A model generated the notes under the pieces. The model searched no databases. It was not told the origin of the DNA and was given only the letters and a program-made list of their open reading frames with translations. Below are positions 12,311 through 23,200 of a stretch of 64,000 bases of DNA, piece by piece. Numbering within the stretch: position 1 is the first letter of the stretch; each line of letters opens with the position of its first letter. The translations under genes were made by a program, and so were the position numbers. The stretch is from the NCBI GenBank assembly GCA_001632425.1, contig KV425639.1:1-64000 (forward strand), given 5' to 3'. The DNA is from Neolentinus lepideus HHB14362 ss-1 (lineage: Eukaryota; Basidiomycota; Agaricomycetes; Gloeophyllales; Gloeophyllaceae).

Positions 12311-14169
12311 ATGTTCCTGGAGGATCTACCGTCAGAACTCATAGAGTATATTTTTGTCTCCCTCGACTGGCCGGGTCTTATTATATGCCAGAAGGTGATG
12401 AGGATCAACCACTTATCGTCTGATTAATGTGTCCATATCAGATGACCACTGATCTATACATTTACAAGTAGGTGTGCAAACTGTTCTGTACGATCGTGAA
12501 GTCATCAGCGCATCTGCAATACAACATCGAATTGGCCGTTGCTGGTTATGTTCACGGAGCAGCAGACGGATACGTATCTGCCGCAGAACATCTGGAAAGC
12601 CTCAGGCGACACCAAGATGCCTGGAAAAATCCAGCGATTGACAGAGCAGAGATTATAGAACTGGAGAATAATCAGGACCAACCATCTTCTCTGCCGTTTC
12701 ATCGCTATGAGATTCGCGATAACGTCTTGCTGGTGATGCGTCGGAAAGGACAATTGCAGGAACCTCATGCTTTCAACGCATTAGACGTCATGTTGCTTGA
12801 AGCTGTCGATCGATCGTTTCCTTCGTGGACCCTTGACCTCAACTCGCCATATACAGGATTGGCCTTCGACCCTGCACAAGATTTATTGATTTTGCGAGAC
12901 GAGGGAGAAGACACGCTAGAGTAAGAATTTCATGCATCCTTGTATTCTGCATGACTTGTCAATCACTTCAGATCATCAAATACACACATTGTCTACACAC
13001 GATACCAGGCGCTCTCACTCAGGAATGGAACTCTTCATCCTCGAGCTCAATGCAAGGATATACGGATAACACAACCAGTGTACTTGGCTATGATACTGCT
13101 TGGCGACTTTGTCGCTTCCCCGATCATTCTTGACCTACGATCTCTTGATTCGGTGGTCCTGGTCAACTGGATCACTGGCAGTACTAGACTTGTACGTCAT
13201 GCTCGTATTTAATGTCCTTCCATACCAGACATGTCCGATTCATAGGTACGACCGGCGTCAGGACTGGGCAGGCGTGTCCGTACTGCGCACCTGTGCTTCC
13301 TATCAGGATCTCAACTGCTCACCATTGACGACAGGAAACCTGCCTTAGATTTGTATGGCTGTAATAGCGGCAGCTGGGAGTCGGCGGAGCATCTCGCTAC
13401 TCTGGACTTACCCAGCTACCACAATCACGCTATTTCAGCTGCCCTCCTCACCTCGTCTATAAACAGAGACCTCGCAAGCGTCTACCCATCTCAGAGTCGC
13501 TCCTCGGCCACATTTTATCCGATCCCGTCCCGGGCAGCGTTAGTTTGCCTTCAGCTACGGTTTCTACCTCATGCGTACAACCAAGACCAGGAGTCCAAGA
13601 ATTACACCGTGATTATTTGCGTATCGGCAATGCTTGATATGATAGGCCGTGTGCGAGACGCAACCGATTCTAGAATTCCTGCTATAATCCAATGGTCAAC
13701 ATGGGGCCCGTCTTGTACTCGCTGGTTCGGCCACCTCGCGCCCCTACAGAGGATTAGAATGCATGGGTTTCGCATCGCGTTTCCTAATCGCATCTTGGAT
13801 TTCAACCCAATCGATATTGCAAGGGATCTGCTTCTGGATGGCCTAATGCCTTCGGAGCAATCCGAGCGCGGCGAGGAAAATCTCGAGGTTGCAGACTGTT
13901 TTCGGGTCAGGGAGAACATTGTCACCGAATCGGCGATTATACCAGGAGGGAATCTGTTCCACGAGAATATTAGCACGGCATTGCGTTACCGAGAAACGGT
14001 ATTGGACAGCACTTTACCTTTTGTTGACCTATACTCCAATCAAGGTATGATAGGATTAGAGGTCCGTGCAATGATATTCGTATGGACATATACACTGAAA
14101 CCTTATTTACTTCCAGAGGAATACCGTCTCCGCGATCAAAGCACTTCATTTCCTGACTGTTCAACATAG
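12311..14169 (+). CDS. F-box protein, basidiomycete-expanded family
   Basis: Likely a substrate adaptor for an SCF ubiquitin ligase. The F-box is at the N-terminus: MFLEDLPSELIEYIFVSLDW at 12311-12370. Its exon ends at 12393 and rejoins at 12472 (VCKLFCTIVKSSAHLQYNIE). A further exon boundary near 12921 joins DTLE to SSNTHIVYTRYQ, and another near 13190-13245 leads into the long last part (LDLYGCNSGSWESAEHLATLDLP). The pattern ICQKVCK...LQYNIELAVAG is recurrent in Agaricomycete F-box paralogues. The C-terminal half has no repeats I can assign. A GT-AG pair near 14045-14125 could be a last intron; both versions stay in frame to the TAG at 14167. The target is unknown. Confidence 0.75.
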
Positions 14170-14409
14170 TGTGTTAGATCTAGAAGAATAAGTCAATATG
14201 TGATGTGCAGAAGTGACCTCCTTAAAGTGTATAAGATGGTATGTGTAGTCTTCGCGTTGGGCAAGAATATGAATGAAGTATCGCGACCATGCAGGTCTGC
14301 GCCTTGGTGTACAGAATGTTCAGCGAAACTAGCATCCAGCGCCAAAGAACTGCAGAGAGCTGATATGAGTATGTTAATGATGATCATTGAGACGTTGCTG
14401 TCGATACTA
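14170..14409. other. Spacer before repeat island
   Basis: 3' flank of the F-box gene leading to the MITE; the last bases (TACTA, 14405-14409) are one copy of its target-site duplication. No gene seen. Confidence 0.5.
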
Positions 14410-14736
14410 CTGTACCATTTCGATCAACTCGCCGCCGGCCATGACGCAGTGACAACAGGAATCAGTTCGCCAGCCCGCCGCCCCGCCGGATGACACGTGA
14501 CAGGCTCCCAACTTCGCCAGTACTGTCCGTCGGAAATTTCCGTATAGACGTTTAATCCCAATTTAATCCATTTAAACCTTCTTTCTGCTGGTAATCCATT
14601 ATAATAGTGTTCGGAAATTTCCGATACTGACATTTCATTTCGTCACTTAGCTATATGACGCGTGACAATACCTAAATTTCGCCACGCCAGAGGGCCGCGT
14701 GACGCGTGACACGGCGAATTGATCGAAATGGTACAG
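14410..14736. mobile_element. MITE, 327 bp, non-autonomous DNA transposon
   Basis: Terminal inverted repeats of 25 bp match at 24 positions: left arm 14410-14434 begins CTGTACCATTTCG, and the right arm 14712-14736 is its reverse complement. The direct repeat TACTA flanks both ends (14405-14409 and 14737-14741), as expected for a target-site duplication. A reading with a TA duplication and slightly longer TIRs is also possible, which would suggest Tc1/mariner. Inside there is no coding capacity. Subterminal CGTGAC motifs repeat (near 14494, 14657, 14699 and 14704), and CGGAAATTTCCG palindromes occur near 14531 and 14613. The superfamily cannot be fixed from one copy. Confidence 0.85.
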
Positions 14737-14741
14737 TACTA

Positions 14742-15206
14742 GCGCTATGAAGCTGACGCGTACCTGCAACATATCCTAGGAAGTGCACTGCAATATTAAT
14801 CATCCGTACAAACGGACCACTATATCAGCGGGCAAAGGTCGGACAACAGCGATGCAACTTCAAGTATCATACTTACGGTACGACTCGTGGGCTCGAGAAG
14901 CGTTTCTCGTCGATTGCGTCGAATTAACTCTGTGTTGCGCCCACGAAACAGAGCCCCGTCTTCTCATATGCAAAGCCAATATGCATGCAAGCGCAGGGTT
15001 CGAAAACACTGCCTAAAGCATCATTTCAACAAGATTAAATTCAGTTGTGACGCCAGAGACGGTTCTGATTGGATAATCAGCGACGTGCCACGTGGAAGAC
15101 AGAAGAGGGAACAAGGGTGTTCCGAAGTCGAAGTTAGTAGTTAGCTATATTTCAAACAAGCATGCTACCCTAAATTACAAGCAATGCATCAGGGAAACGG
15201 CAATTT
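14742..15206. other. Spacer between two repeat elements
   Basis: About 465 bp between the MITE and the second inverted-repeat element. No gene, RNA or further repeat recognised. Confidence 0.45.
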
Positions 15207-15378
15207 GTCTTACGGCAGGGACTTGGCTTAACCGGTCTTAAAGGTTCTTATTGTCGTCTTTTACGTGTCTTTTAGGTACTTAGCGCCCATTTTAAGACGA
15301 GAATAAGACCCATTAAGCCAAGTCCGGCTCTTAAAGTCTCTTAAAGCTATAAAAAGCATTGTAAGACTGCCGTAAGAC
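15207..15378. repeat. Inverted-repeat element, MITE-like
   Basis: Perfect 12-bp outer inverted repeats: GTCTTACGGCAG at 15207-15218 and its complement at 15367-15378. A second perfect 13-bp pair, GGACTTGGCTTAA at 15219-15231 and its complement at 15313-15325, lies inside. About ten TCTTA/TAAGA motifs crowd the 172 bp. No clear target-site duplication is visible, so a degraded MITE or hairpin-forming repeat are both possible. Confidence 0.6.
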
Positions 15379-15752
15379 CATTAGCCGTTTTGCTGATGTG
15401 GCCAGGACTGGTCCAAGCAGCATGTGTGTCGAGGCTCTTTCCGTTAGCTGACCTCGGCGGTGGAGGTGACCTGCTTTGTTGACCTGCAGCCTGAGCGTGT
15501 GCGGAGTGCTTGCATTGCGATCGAAGCCTGTTTTTTGTTGCCCATATCTTGTATCCAGCCAAACGATTTTCGCCTCAATGTCCCTTTCGATCGCGGTGCT
15601 GAGGTTTTCCATATAGTCTACACAAAAACCCAGTTAAACAAGAGAATGCCCCGACCTGCAGTGCCAATATCGTTCATAGCGGATGTCGGGATCAGGAAGG
15701 TGAGGACTAGCGATATCTGTTCCTCTTACATCCCAACAGTCTCACTTGTCTT
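15379..15752. other. Spacer after repeat island
   Basis: 3' side of the minus-strand LRR-type gene. No gene or repeat was recognised here. Confidence 0.4.
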
Positions 15753-17627
15753 TCAACGCCTTCGCATCACGTCGAACATTTCCTGGCGAAGATCGTCAAA
15801 TGTCATCATATCGACGTTCTGCTCTTGATGCAAGCGATCCATTATCCCTTCCAACTGCTTCACAGCATCCTCTGAAGCCTTTTCTTGTCCATCGCAGATG
15901 ATTTGAAGAAAGGGACGAAGGCCGTGGATTTCCGCGGTTTGTGTGGTACCATCAATAATCTGAACACCATCAGGTCGCGAATGTGAACCAATGTTGTCGA
16001 TACTATGGCCAGCCCTGCGACGATCCCTGCTCGACGAGTGGAATCTGATGAAACCCCACGTCTTACGAGACTGCGGTAATGCGCCATCGTCGCTGAGGAG
16101 GAATATCCATCCTTCACCATCAATTGCCGCCTTCGAAAATGTCGGGATGCTGACGAGACTTCTCTCCGCCCACGACTGCTCCTTTCTAGGTGCAGAAGCA
16201 AAGGCAGTCCACACCAACCATGGTTTTTTACTTGCCATCTGGAGGGCGTTTGGATTTCCGGAGACCAACATCTTCAAGTAGTCTATCAAGTTCTGCACGA
16301 TGCATCTCGGGGTGGCAAGCGGAACAGTCGCTCCTGCCATACCATGGGTACGCGACAAAGTCACAACAGACAAACAATTTATAGGCGCAGAGTCGAATGA
16401 CAGAACGAATGGGTGAATCAAGGCTTCCATATTGGCGAACAAGTGTCGTTCCCGGCGAAATAGCTAAACCAAGTCCTGATCTGATAGGCCGGAACAACCC
16501 ATGATAACCAAGCGACGAAGCTGTGATAGTGCCATTATAACACTGCGAACAGTACTTGATGATACATTAGGGTTGAAGGACAAGTTTAGGGATTCCAAGC
16601 CCTGGCCCGCCTGCGCCACAATATCAAGAATCTGTTCGGTGGACAGTCAGAAATCCGAAAGATCAAGCGGCCTTCATCGAGCTCATCTCTCGATACAACC
16701 TGGCAGAGCAGCGACATTGCAGAGTTGGGGATGGGCCGTATGCCCTTCAAGTGGTTCCGCACGATGTCCAATCTGCCAGGTATCATCAGACTGTCGGCGA
16801 TGCCAGAGAAGTCATCTGTCTGCAGAGCATACTCCATGGTGGGTACTATGGCCAGGTCCGCCAAGGAAGGGATCTGTCGATTGGGGATCCTTCTCTCGAT
16901 GTCGATGCTCAGCCTGAAAATCTCGCTTCCGTACTCCGTCGGCCACGACTCAAAGAGAGCTTGTCTGTCGATCCTCTCGTATCCCTGGAGGGCCGTCAAC
17001 AACGTCTGGATATCTGCTTCTGCATCACCCGTCGTCACTGATGGCGATGGGTAGTATGCGTGTACGTATTCTGTTCCCGACAGAGGGTGCATCTGCCGAG
17101 GCTGATAATACGTCGACAATCCTCTAATCGATACGAAACAGTAGGCGGGGTTGGAGGGATCCGTGATGTCGATGACCGAGATACCGTCATCGTTGCCTAT
17201 CGGCGCGGTCAGCCAGCTCCTCGTATGATTCATAACCATCCCACTCACTACCTGCCTCGGTGCTGCCGACATCAGCTGCTAGAAGATTGACGTGTGAGCC
17301 GTAGACCCGGCCGTCGGTGCTCAGATCGGTGGTATATGCGGCTCCAAGCAAGAACGCGACATACGGGCACGGGACAGCAGGGATCTTGGGGTCTTCGTGC
17401 CACTGACCGTACTGTTCATCGATACACCGGAGCTCCGCACGCACGATCTCCGCGTTCTCTATCTGCTTGACGAGTACCAGGCAGCGGAGCACCGCCTGGA
17501 CGGCGTACAGCCCGTAGCATTGCTCGTGATGCAGCGCGGCCACGCATCTGTATCTTGTCTCGCTCTCTGGAAACCCTTTCGGCCTGACTCGAGCGATGGC
17601 AAAGATTTGATGGGAGCGGGAAGCCAT
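15753..17627 (-). CDS. Agaricomycete hypothetical protein with leucine-rich segment, interrupted by in-frame TAG
   Basis: I do not recognise a named function. The chain starts at or upstream of MASRSHQIFAIARVRPKGF (ATG 17627; the true N-terminus may lie further upstream, since an in-frame TAA precedes it without an ATG). A 55-nt intron with GTAGTG donor and CTGAC branch site near 17245-17190 joins VGSTEAG to NDDGISVIDITDPSNPAYCF. A second intron near 16700-16636 joins MSLLCQ to ILDIVAQAGQGLESLNLSFN. The following LESLNLSFN and LRRLVIMGCSGLSDQDL segments look like cysteine-type leucine-rich repeats. Directly after DQDLV there is TAG (16464-16466 on the plus strand), then the same frame continues LFRRERHLFANMEALIHPF for another 230 residues to 15753. 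This is most simply a nonsense mutation. A 45-nt intron with a poor GTTATC donor, ending exactly at that TAG, could bypass it but would remove most of a leucine-rich repeat. Confidence 0.6.
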
Positions 17628-19226
17628 AGGTTGTCGTGCATCGACCGGAACCTGCCGCGCAGGGAGGATGGGCGTCCCAACCTCAAATTCGGGGCCGAAG
17701 CCCGCCAGTGAATAGGTTTAACAGTACACATCTGGGTGTAAATCGTGGCGCGTGAAGCCCCGCAAGGTGGTGTCGGTGGTGTCGTCAAGGTGTCGACTCT
17801 CCGTACGTGAAGTCCAATGATCGAGCAGCGTCCTCACGCCTCCGCGCCACCGATTCAGACAAATGGAATGTTCAGCAGCGGCTCTCAGGGACGAAACGTT
17901 ACGTGAATGACTACAGTACGTCGGCATGTACGCAGCGGAAATCTTCCTTCCCTCAGCCAACTCAGGACTTTCCGACATCGTATTGAAATTTAGCTTCTCT
18001 AGCAGAAGTAGGAGTCCGTCCACTAGGAGGCCTCGTCCTGAAGATGTAGCTTCTCAGTTCCTCACTCACACGGATGCAACGATGTCGCAGTTGTGCAGTA
18101 ACGGAAGCACGGTCATTTATCTGACCGCCCTTCTCTCTGCTGGAGCATTGGCCTGTGCCCGTAGGATGCGGTAAGCGTTTGATGAGTACACTGGTTCAAT
18201 CGAGTGAAGCACGCGAGATCGGGCCATGTTCCTCGTTGGATGAGCATCGCGCGGGATGCCAATAGCCTCAAACCCCCAGTACAGTATCAGTTTGTCGACC
18301 AAGCGTGAGCGATATCATAGCCATGACCTCCTCGCGCATTGGCAGACTGAGCCTCGCATCTGCTCTTCGATGGTGTTCAAATTTCTCAACGTACAAGTTC
18401 TTCGGAGAGAACGACATGCGCACCATGGCCTGGGCTTGCCTAGTCGAATCTGGTCCTCTTTTGCTTCCCACTGCAATTTAAATTTTTGACCGCAACATGA
18501 TGCCTTATGCGTGGCTCAGGCAACGGTGGGCAGCGAAGGCGAGTCGTCCTGTGGACGACAGGAGTAAATTCGCAAATTTGATTAATCTACTATACGTGCA
18601 TATGTACTAGTAGGTGGTGTTGGTACGTCACCCCCGAACGCTCCGCTACCTCCATCGATATTGGCGTGGGGTATGATATTCCATGAACTGGAGAACTTTG
18701 ACGAGAAGTCAAGGATTCTTGAATTCTCCGGAAGCTTACAGCACAGCGCTGCGAAATATTGATATTGATAATGAGTCGAGTCTGAATCCTCAACAGGAAG
18801 GTTCATAATAGAACAGTGCGGACAGCGTACTCACCGCAAAGTTGATGGTAGAATGACAGCAGCGAGTAACTAGTAGGCAAAATACCTGAAAGCTTGCTTA
18901 TATCATGACATCTATATGTGCGACACAATCCGAGTCGAAGGGTACTCGGAGCTTCGCCGAACTGATTTGCGTAGCTCCTACTCCACCCATTATCAGGGCG
19001 ACACATAGGGTCGTGCTCGGGGCATACTACAGTACCCCAGATGCCAAAAGATAGGGAGTAAATATGGATATAAGGCTCACAATAGCCACTGTTGCTAATG
19101 AGCGGGTTCTAATCATGGGAAGCACTAGTCTTACCGTGACCGACAATCGAATTCGTCACAAGTGACACTGGCCACGTGGGATATTCGATCTCGATCTCGA
19201 AGAATAGACTGTCCGAGTCAACGTCC
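17628..19226. other. Intergenic, no gene recognised
   Basis: 1.6 kb upstream of both flanking genes. An unspliced N-terminal exon of the minus-strand LRR-type gene may sit in 17628-18023. The 74-codon minus frame at 18582-18806 has no family motif. Nothing else was seen. Confidence 0.45.
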
Positions 19227-20039
19227 ATGCTCAGGCGCTACTTCAGCCACCAGAAATATTGTATAGCTCGTAATCACTACATGTCGGCTCCTGCAACAGT
19301 TACCCAAGTCTCGCCCGACAAAATTTCCATCTTAAATCACCAGCAGTACGACGCCCCCGACACCCTCGCACCTTCCACCGTCCTTCCCTCGCCCCTCGAC
19401 CAGTTCCGCGCCTGGTTCACCTCCGTCCAGGGCCATGTTCACGAGCCAGAGGCCATGGCCCTCTCAACAGCTACACCCGACGGTCTCCCTTCAACTCGTA
19501 TCGTCCTCTTCAAACAGCTCGATTCCCGTGGATTCATCTTCTTCACCAACTACACATCTCGTAAATCCCGAGAGCTCGAAGCAAACCCGCGAGCCTCGCT
19601 TGCTTTCTACTGGAGAGAGGTGCACCGGAGTGTGAGGGTCGTTGGCAGAGCGGAAAAGGTGAGTAAGGAGGAGAGCGAGGAGTACTTCAGGAGCAGGCCG
19701 CTCGGGAGCCGGTTGAGCGCTTGGGCAAGCAGGCAGAGCACGGTCATACAGGACGGGGATGTACAGAAGAAGATGGAGGTGCTTAAAGAGAAGTTTGGCG
19801 TGAAGGAGGACCAGCAGGACGCCGACATACCCTTGCCCGAATTTTGGGGAGGATGGAGAATAATACCCGAGTGAGTCTATGATCCGCTACTCTCTATACT
19901 TGTGCCGATATTTGTCTTCAGTGAAATCGAGTTCTGGGCGGGCAAGCCTTCGCGAGTCCACGATCGCGTAAGGTACTTACGGGTAGATGGACCTTCAGAC
20001 GATACACCACAATGGAAGATAGACAGACTGTCCCCATAA
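19227..20039 (+). CDS. PDX3: Pyridoxamine 5'-phosphate oxidase
   Basis: FMN enzyme that oxidises pyridoxine or pyridoxamine 5'-phosphate to pyridoxal 5'-phosphate, the last step of vitamin B6 salvage. The core reads PEAMALSTATPDGLPSTRIV, then FIFFTNYTSRKSRELEANP, then AFYWREVHRSVRVVGRAE, the FMN-binding split barrel. RPLGSRLSAWAS follows. A single intron (about 19871-19920) separates the last exon, which carries the family signature EFWAGKPSRVHDRVRY and ends WKIDRLSP before the TAA at 20037. The start is ATG 19227, giving an Arg-rich leader that could be a weak mitochondrial signal; ATG 19281 (MSAPATVTQ) would give a cytosolic form of normal length. The upstream part of the frame begins with GTG only. 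It is convergent with midasin, with 165 bp between stops. Confidence 0.95.
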
Positions 20040-20204
20040 ATAAAATAAATTGGATTTCTGCTCTTTCTTCGAGTCACTGCTAAGGACGGATATAACAGAT
20101 ACCATCTAGTAGTGGTTAGACATGCACTCAATATTCTAATGCTACTAAACCACAGCTAAAGAGAAAAGACATATGTTACACTACTTTTAGTCGATCGTGC
20201 AGAT

Positions 20205-23200
20205 CTACTCCTCCGACACCCTCTCGAAGAACTGCTTCAACGTCCCGCTCAATACCTCCGGCAACGCCTCCACATCCCGAAGCACCACATAATATTCGAA
20301 CGGGAACGAATCCAGATACCTCTCCATCTGAAGCTCCATCCGCCCATCCTCCGTCGGCTTATAAGACACTTGGTTCATCGACAGGATCGAATTCGCGTTC
20401 GCATCCGTGCCACCGATCCCAGCTCCAATCCTCGTCTGCGTATGCAACGAGTCCAGCACGATGAACACAATCATCACCTTCATCTCCTCCGCCTTCCTCA
20501 GCACCCGCCGCAGCTTCTCGTGGTCCTGGCATATCCCATCCGAGATGATGATCTCCAGCTGCCACAGCTCGCTCCCGTGCCCGCTCGCCTTTCTCTCGCG
20601 CGCTTCCTCGAGGACCTTCAAGCTCGTCTCGACCAGCCTCAGCACGTCCGTCGCCTTCTGCGCAAACGTGAACGCCTCCACGATCCCCGCGCCGACACTA
20701 TCGTTGAATGCCCCCTGCACGCCGTCGAACCCGTGCAGCACCTCCACGCCCTCGCCGAACCTCGCAATCCCGACCTCGCCGACCTCGAGCTTGCCCAGGG
20801 CCTTCGCGACGAGCGCAAGGGTCTTGAACGCCAGCCCGACGCTGCGGCTTTCTCGCATGCTCCGGCTGTCGTCGAGGGCAAGGAGCACTTGGTACTCGCG
20901 CTCGCTTGGCCGCATGCGCCGGAGCCAGATCTTATCCTTCGTGTACTCGCTCGCGATGTACGGAATAATCTTTTTCATGTTCAGCCGCTTGCCCATGCGG
21001 TAGTCACCCTTGAGTCTCGTCGCACGAGTGGGCTCGAGGATCAGGCGCAGCTGCTCGCAGAGGATCGAGGAGAGATGTAAGGTTAGGTGTGAGTAGTGCG
21101 TCCAGAGGGATTGCGCGGTTTCGTGGTCGTGTGCGGAGAGGTAGCTTTGCAAGAGAGAGTCTGTTTGAGCAGAGAGTGCTTCCTCCTCGGCTGGTGTGAT
21201 ATCTTCTCCCTCCTCGGTTGCTTCGGGGCCCGCAAGATCAGCTGGCGGTCGAGCGATCAAAGAGGCATCCTGAATATTGCCCGTGAGCGCACTCTCAAGG
21301 TCGTATTGTAGTGCCTCTCCCGTTGGTTCAGCGTGCAACTCCATCCTGTCCGCAACAGACCTGGATGGTTCCTCTCGAGTAGGCTCATCAACGTCCATAG
21401 GCACATCTCCGCCATCCCGCTTCTGCTCCTCATCGACGATATTGAGCTGGCTTAATTGAGCCACCTCTTCGCCTGCGGCAGGACCGAGAGCTTGCATGTC
21501 CTGATCTGCATCGTCCGGATGAAGATACTCTACTTGCGAAGGCTGTGCGGTGTCTCCTAATTTTTCGATGGGTGCGTCGGAGCCATCACTACTTTCTTGA
21601 ATGTCAGCAAAGCGCCGCTGGATCTCCTTGAGCGCTTCTCCTAGGTCGCGGAGAGGATTGGTCGTGATTGCTGCAGTGAGTTCCGAGGGTGCATTGCCTT
21701 GCTTTCGGACGCCGGTAGAAGATGCCGCATTGTCTCGACTTTCATCAGATTTCTCAGCGTCCTTGGCGTCGCTCTCTCCAGCCATGGTTTGGTCTGCAGC
21801 AGCAGTCTCAGACGACCTATCAAGTCTGTCAATGATCGGATTTGACAGACCGCTGATAACGCCCACTTACTGTTGCTCAACATCTCCGTCCTTTCCGGCT
21901 GACCCTTGAGCACCAGTACCTCCACTCTGATCCTCGGATTCGCCTACTTGCGCCTCCTCTTGTGGTGTTGGTCCAGTCATGTCATTTTGAGCATGTCCAT
22001 CTCCTGCATGAAGGTCGGGCTGGGCAACGGCATCATCCTGCTGCTCTCCGCTAGCTTCCGGGTGGTTGTCAGGCTGATCTGTCTCGATTGGAGGCGATTG
22101 TGGAATGTCAGTTTCGCCTTCGTCGAGTGAGCCAGGCGTGTCGTCCACAAGGTCGTCCGGCCCGGCCTCATCTCCTTCGTCAGAGAGCATGTCCTCGTCC
22201 TCATCTCCCATCGTGGCGGCCTTCTCTTCTGGACCAAGATCGATATCATCAGGCAAGTCTAACGCATCGCCTTCCGGCACTTGTTCGTCCATGGGAGCGC
22301 CGCTCGCGTCGGGATGGCTCTCGTCTGGCAGTTCCTCGTCATTCTCCGGCTGAAGCTGCTCTTCGGACATAGGCTCTTCCTGACTGCTGTTGTCCTTCGA
22401 AGGTGCATCCTTCTTGTCTTTAAGCTGCTTGCCGTCCTGTTTGGCCACCATCTCTTCCTTCCCTTGTTGTTCCGGTCGGGCATTGTCACGGTCATCCTGA
22501 TCCGCTTGCGAGTCATCATTCGGACCATCATCACCCCATAGCTTCTCGTCCACGGCGGACGGGTCAGAGGCGTCCAACTTTCCCGTCTGCTCGTCAATAT
22601 CTTCTTGTTCATCCTCGGTTCCCTCTTCGTCTTCCTCACTGCGGTCCGGCACATCCTCCAACTCCCCTTCAACGTCGTCGTTCATCTCCATCCCCTCTCC
22701 CTTCTCCTCGCTCTCATCATTCTCCTCCTCTTGAGGCTCATCACCTCGCAGGCCTTCGATCTGATTCTCGTCCTCGATCTGATCGCTCACATCATTGGCT
22801 CCACTTCCCTGACCCAAACCAACTCCTGACTCATCCACTTCTGCACCTTCGCCTTGCACGTCCTCCTCCGACTCTGACGGCTGGCAAAAGCCTTGAGTCG
22901 CTACCGTGTGCATGACGTTACAGAGGACAAAAACGAGTTTCAGAAGTGTCTTGGTCCAATAGCTATGATTGATGAGCTGATCTCGAAGCAGGAGCATGTA
23001 TCGATCTAGAAAAGGTATAAGTCGTGATAGCTCCACGTTCGCTTCTTCATCTGAAGCCGAACCCAAGTAAGACAACATATTGCCCAGTTTCTGGACAAGA
23101 CTATCCAGCTTCAGTGAACTCGTCATATCACAGACGGTACGACATGTGTTATAGACGTGTTCGCGACCGTCTTCATCGTGCTCTGCGGGGCTCGTTTCTG

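Noticed and set aside
18582..18806. Small minus-strand frame considered as a mating pheromone precursor
   Set aside because: Right size but ends in RIVD, with no CaaX Cys near the C-terminus, and no pheromone receptor gene is nearby.
20359..21080. Long plus-strand frames over the midasin 3' end
   Set aside because: Antisense shadows of the GC-rich MIDAS-domain coding region; composition follows the minus-strand codons.
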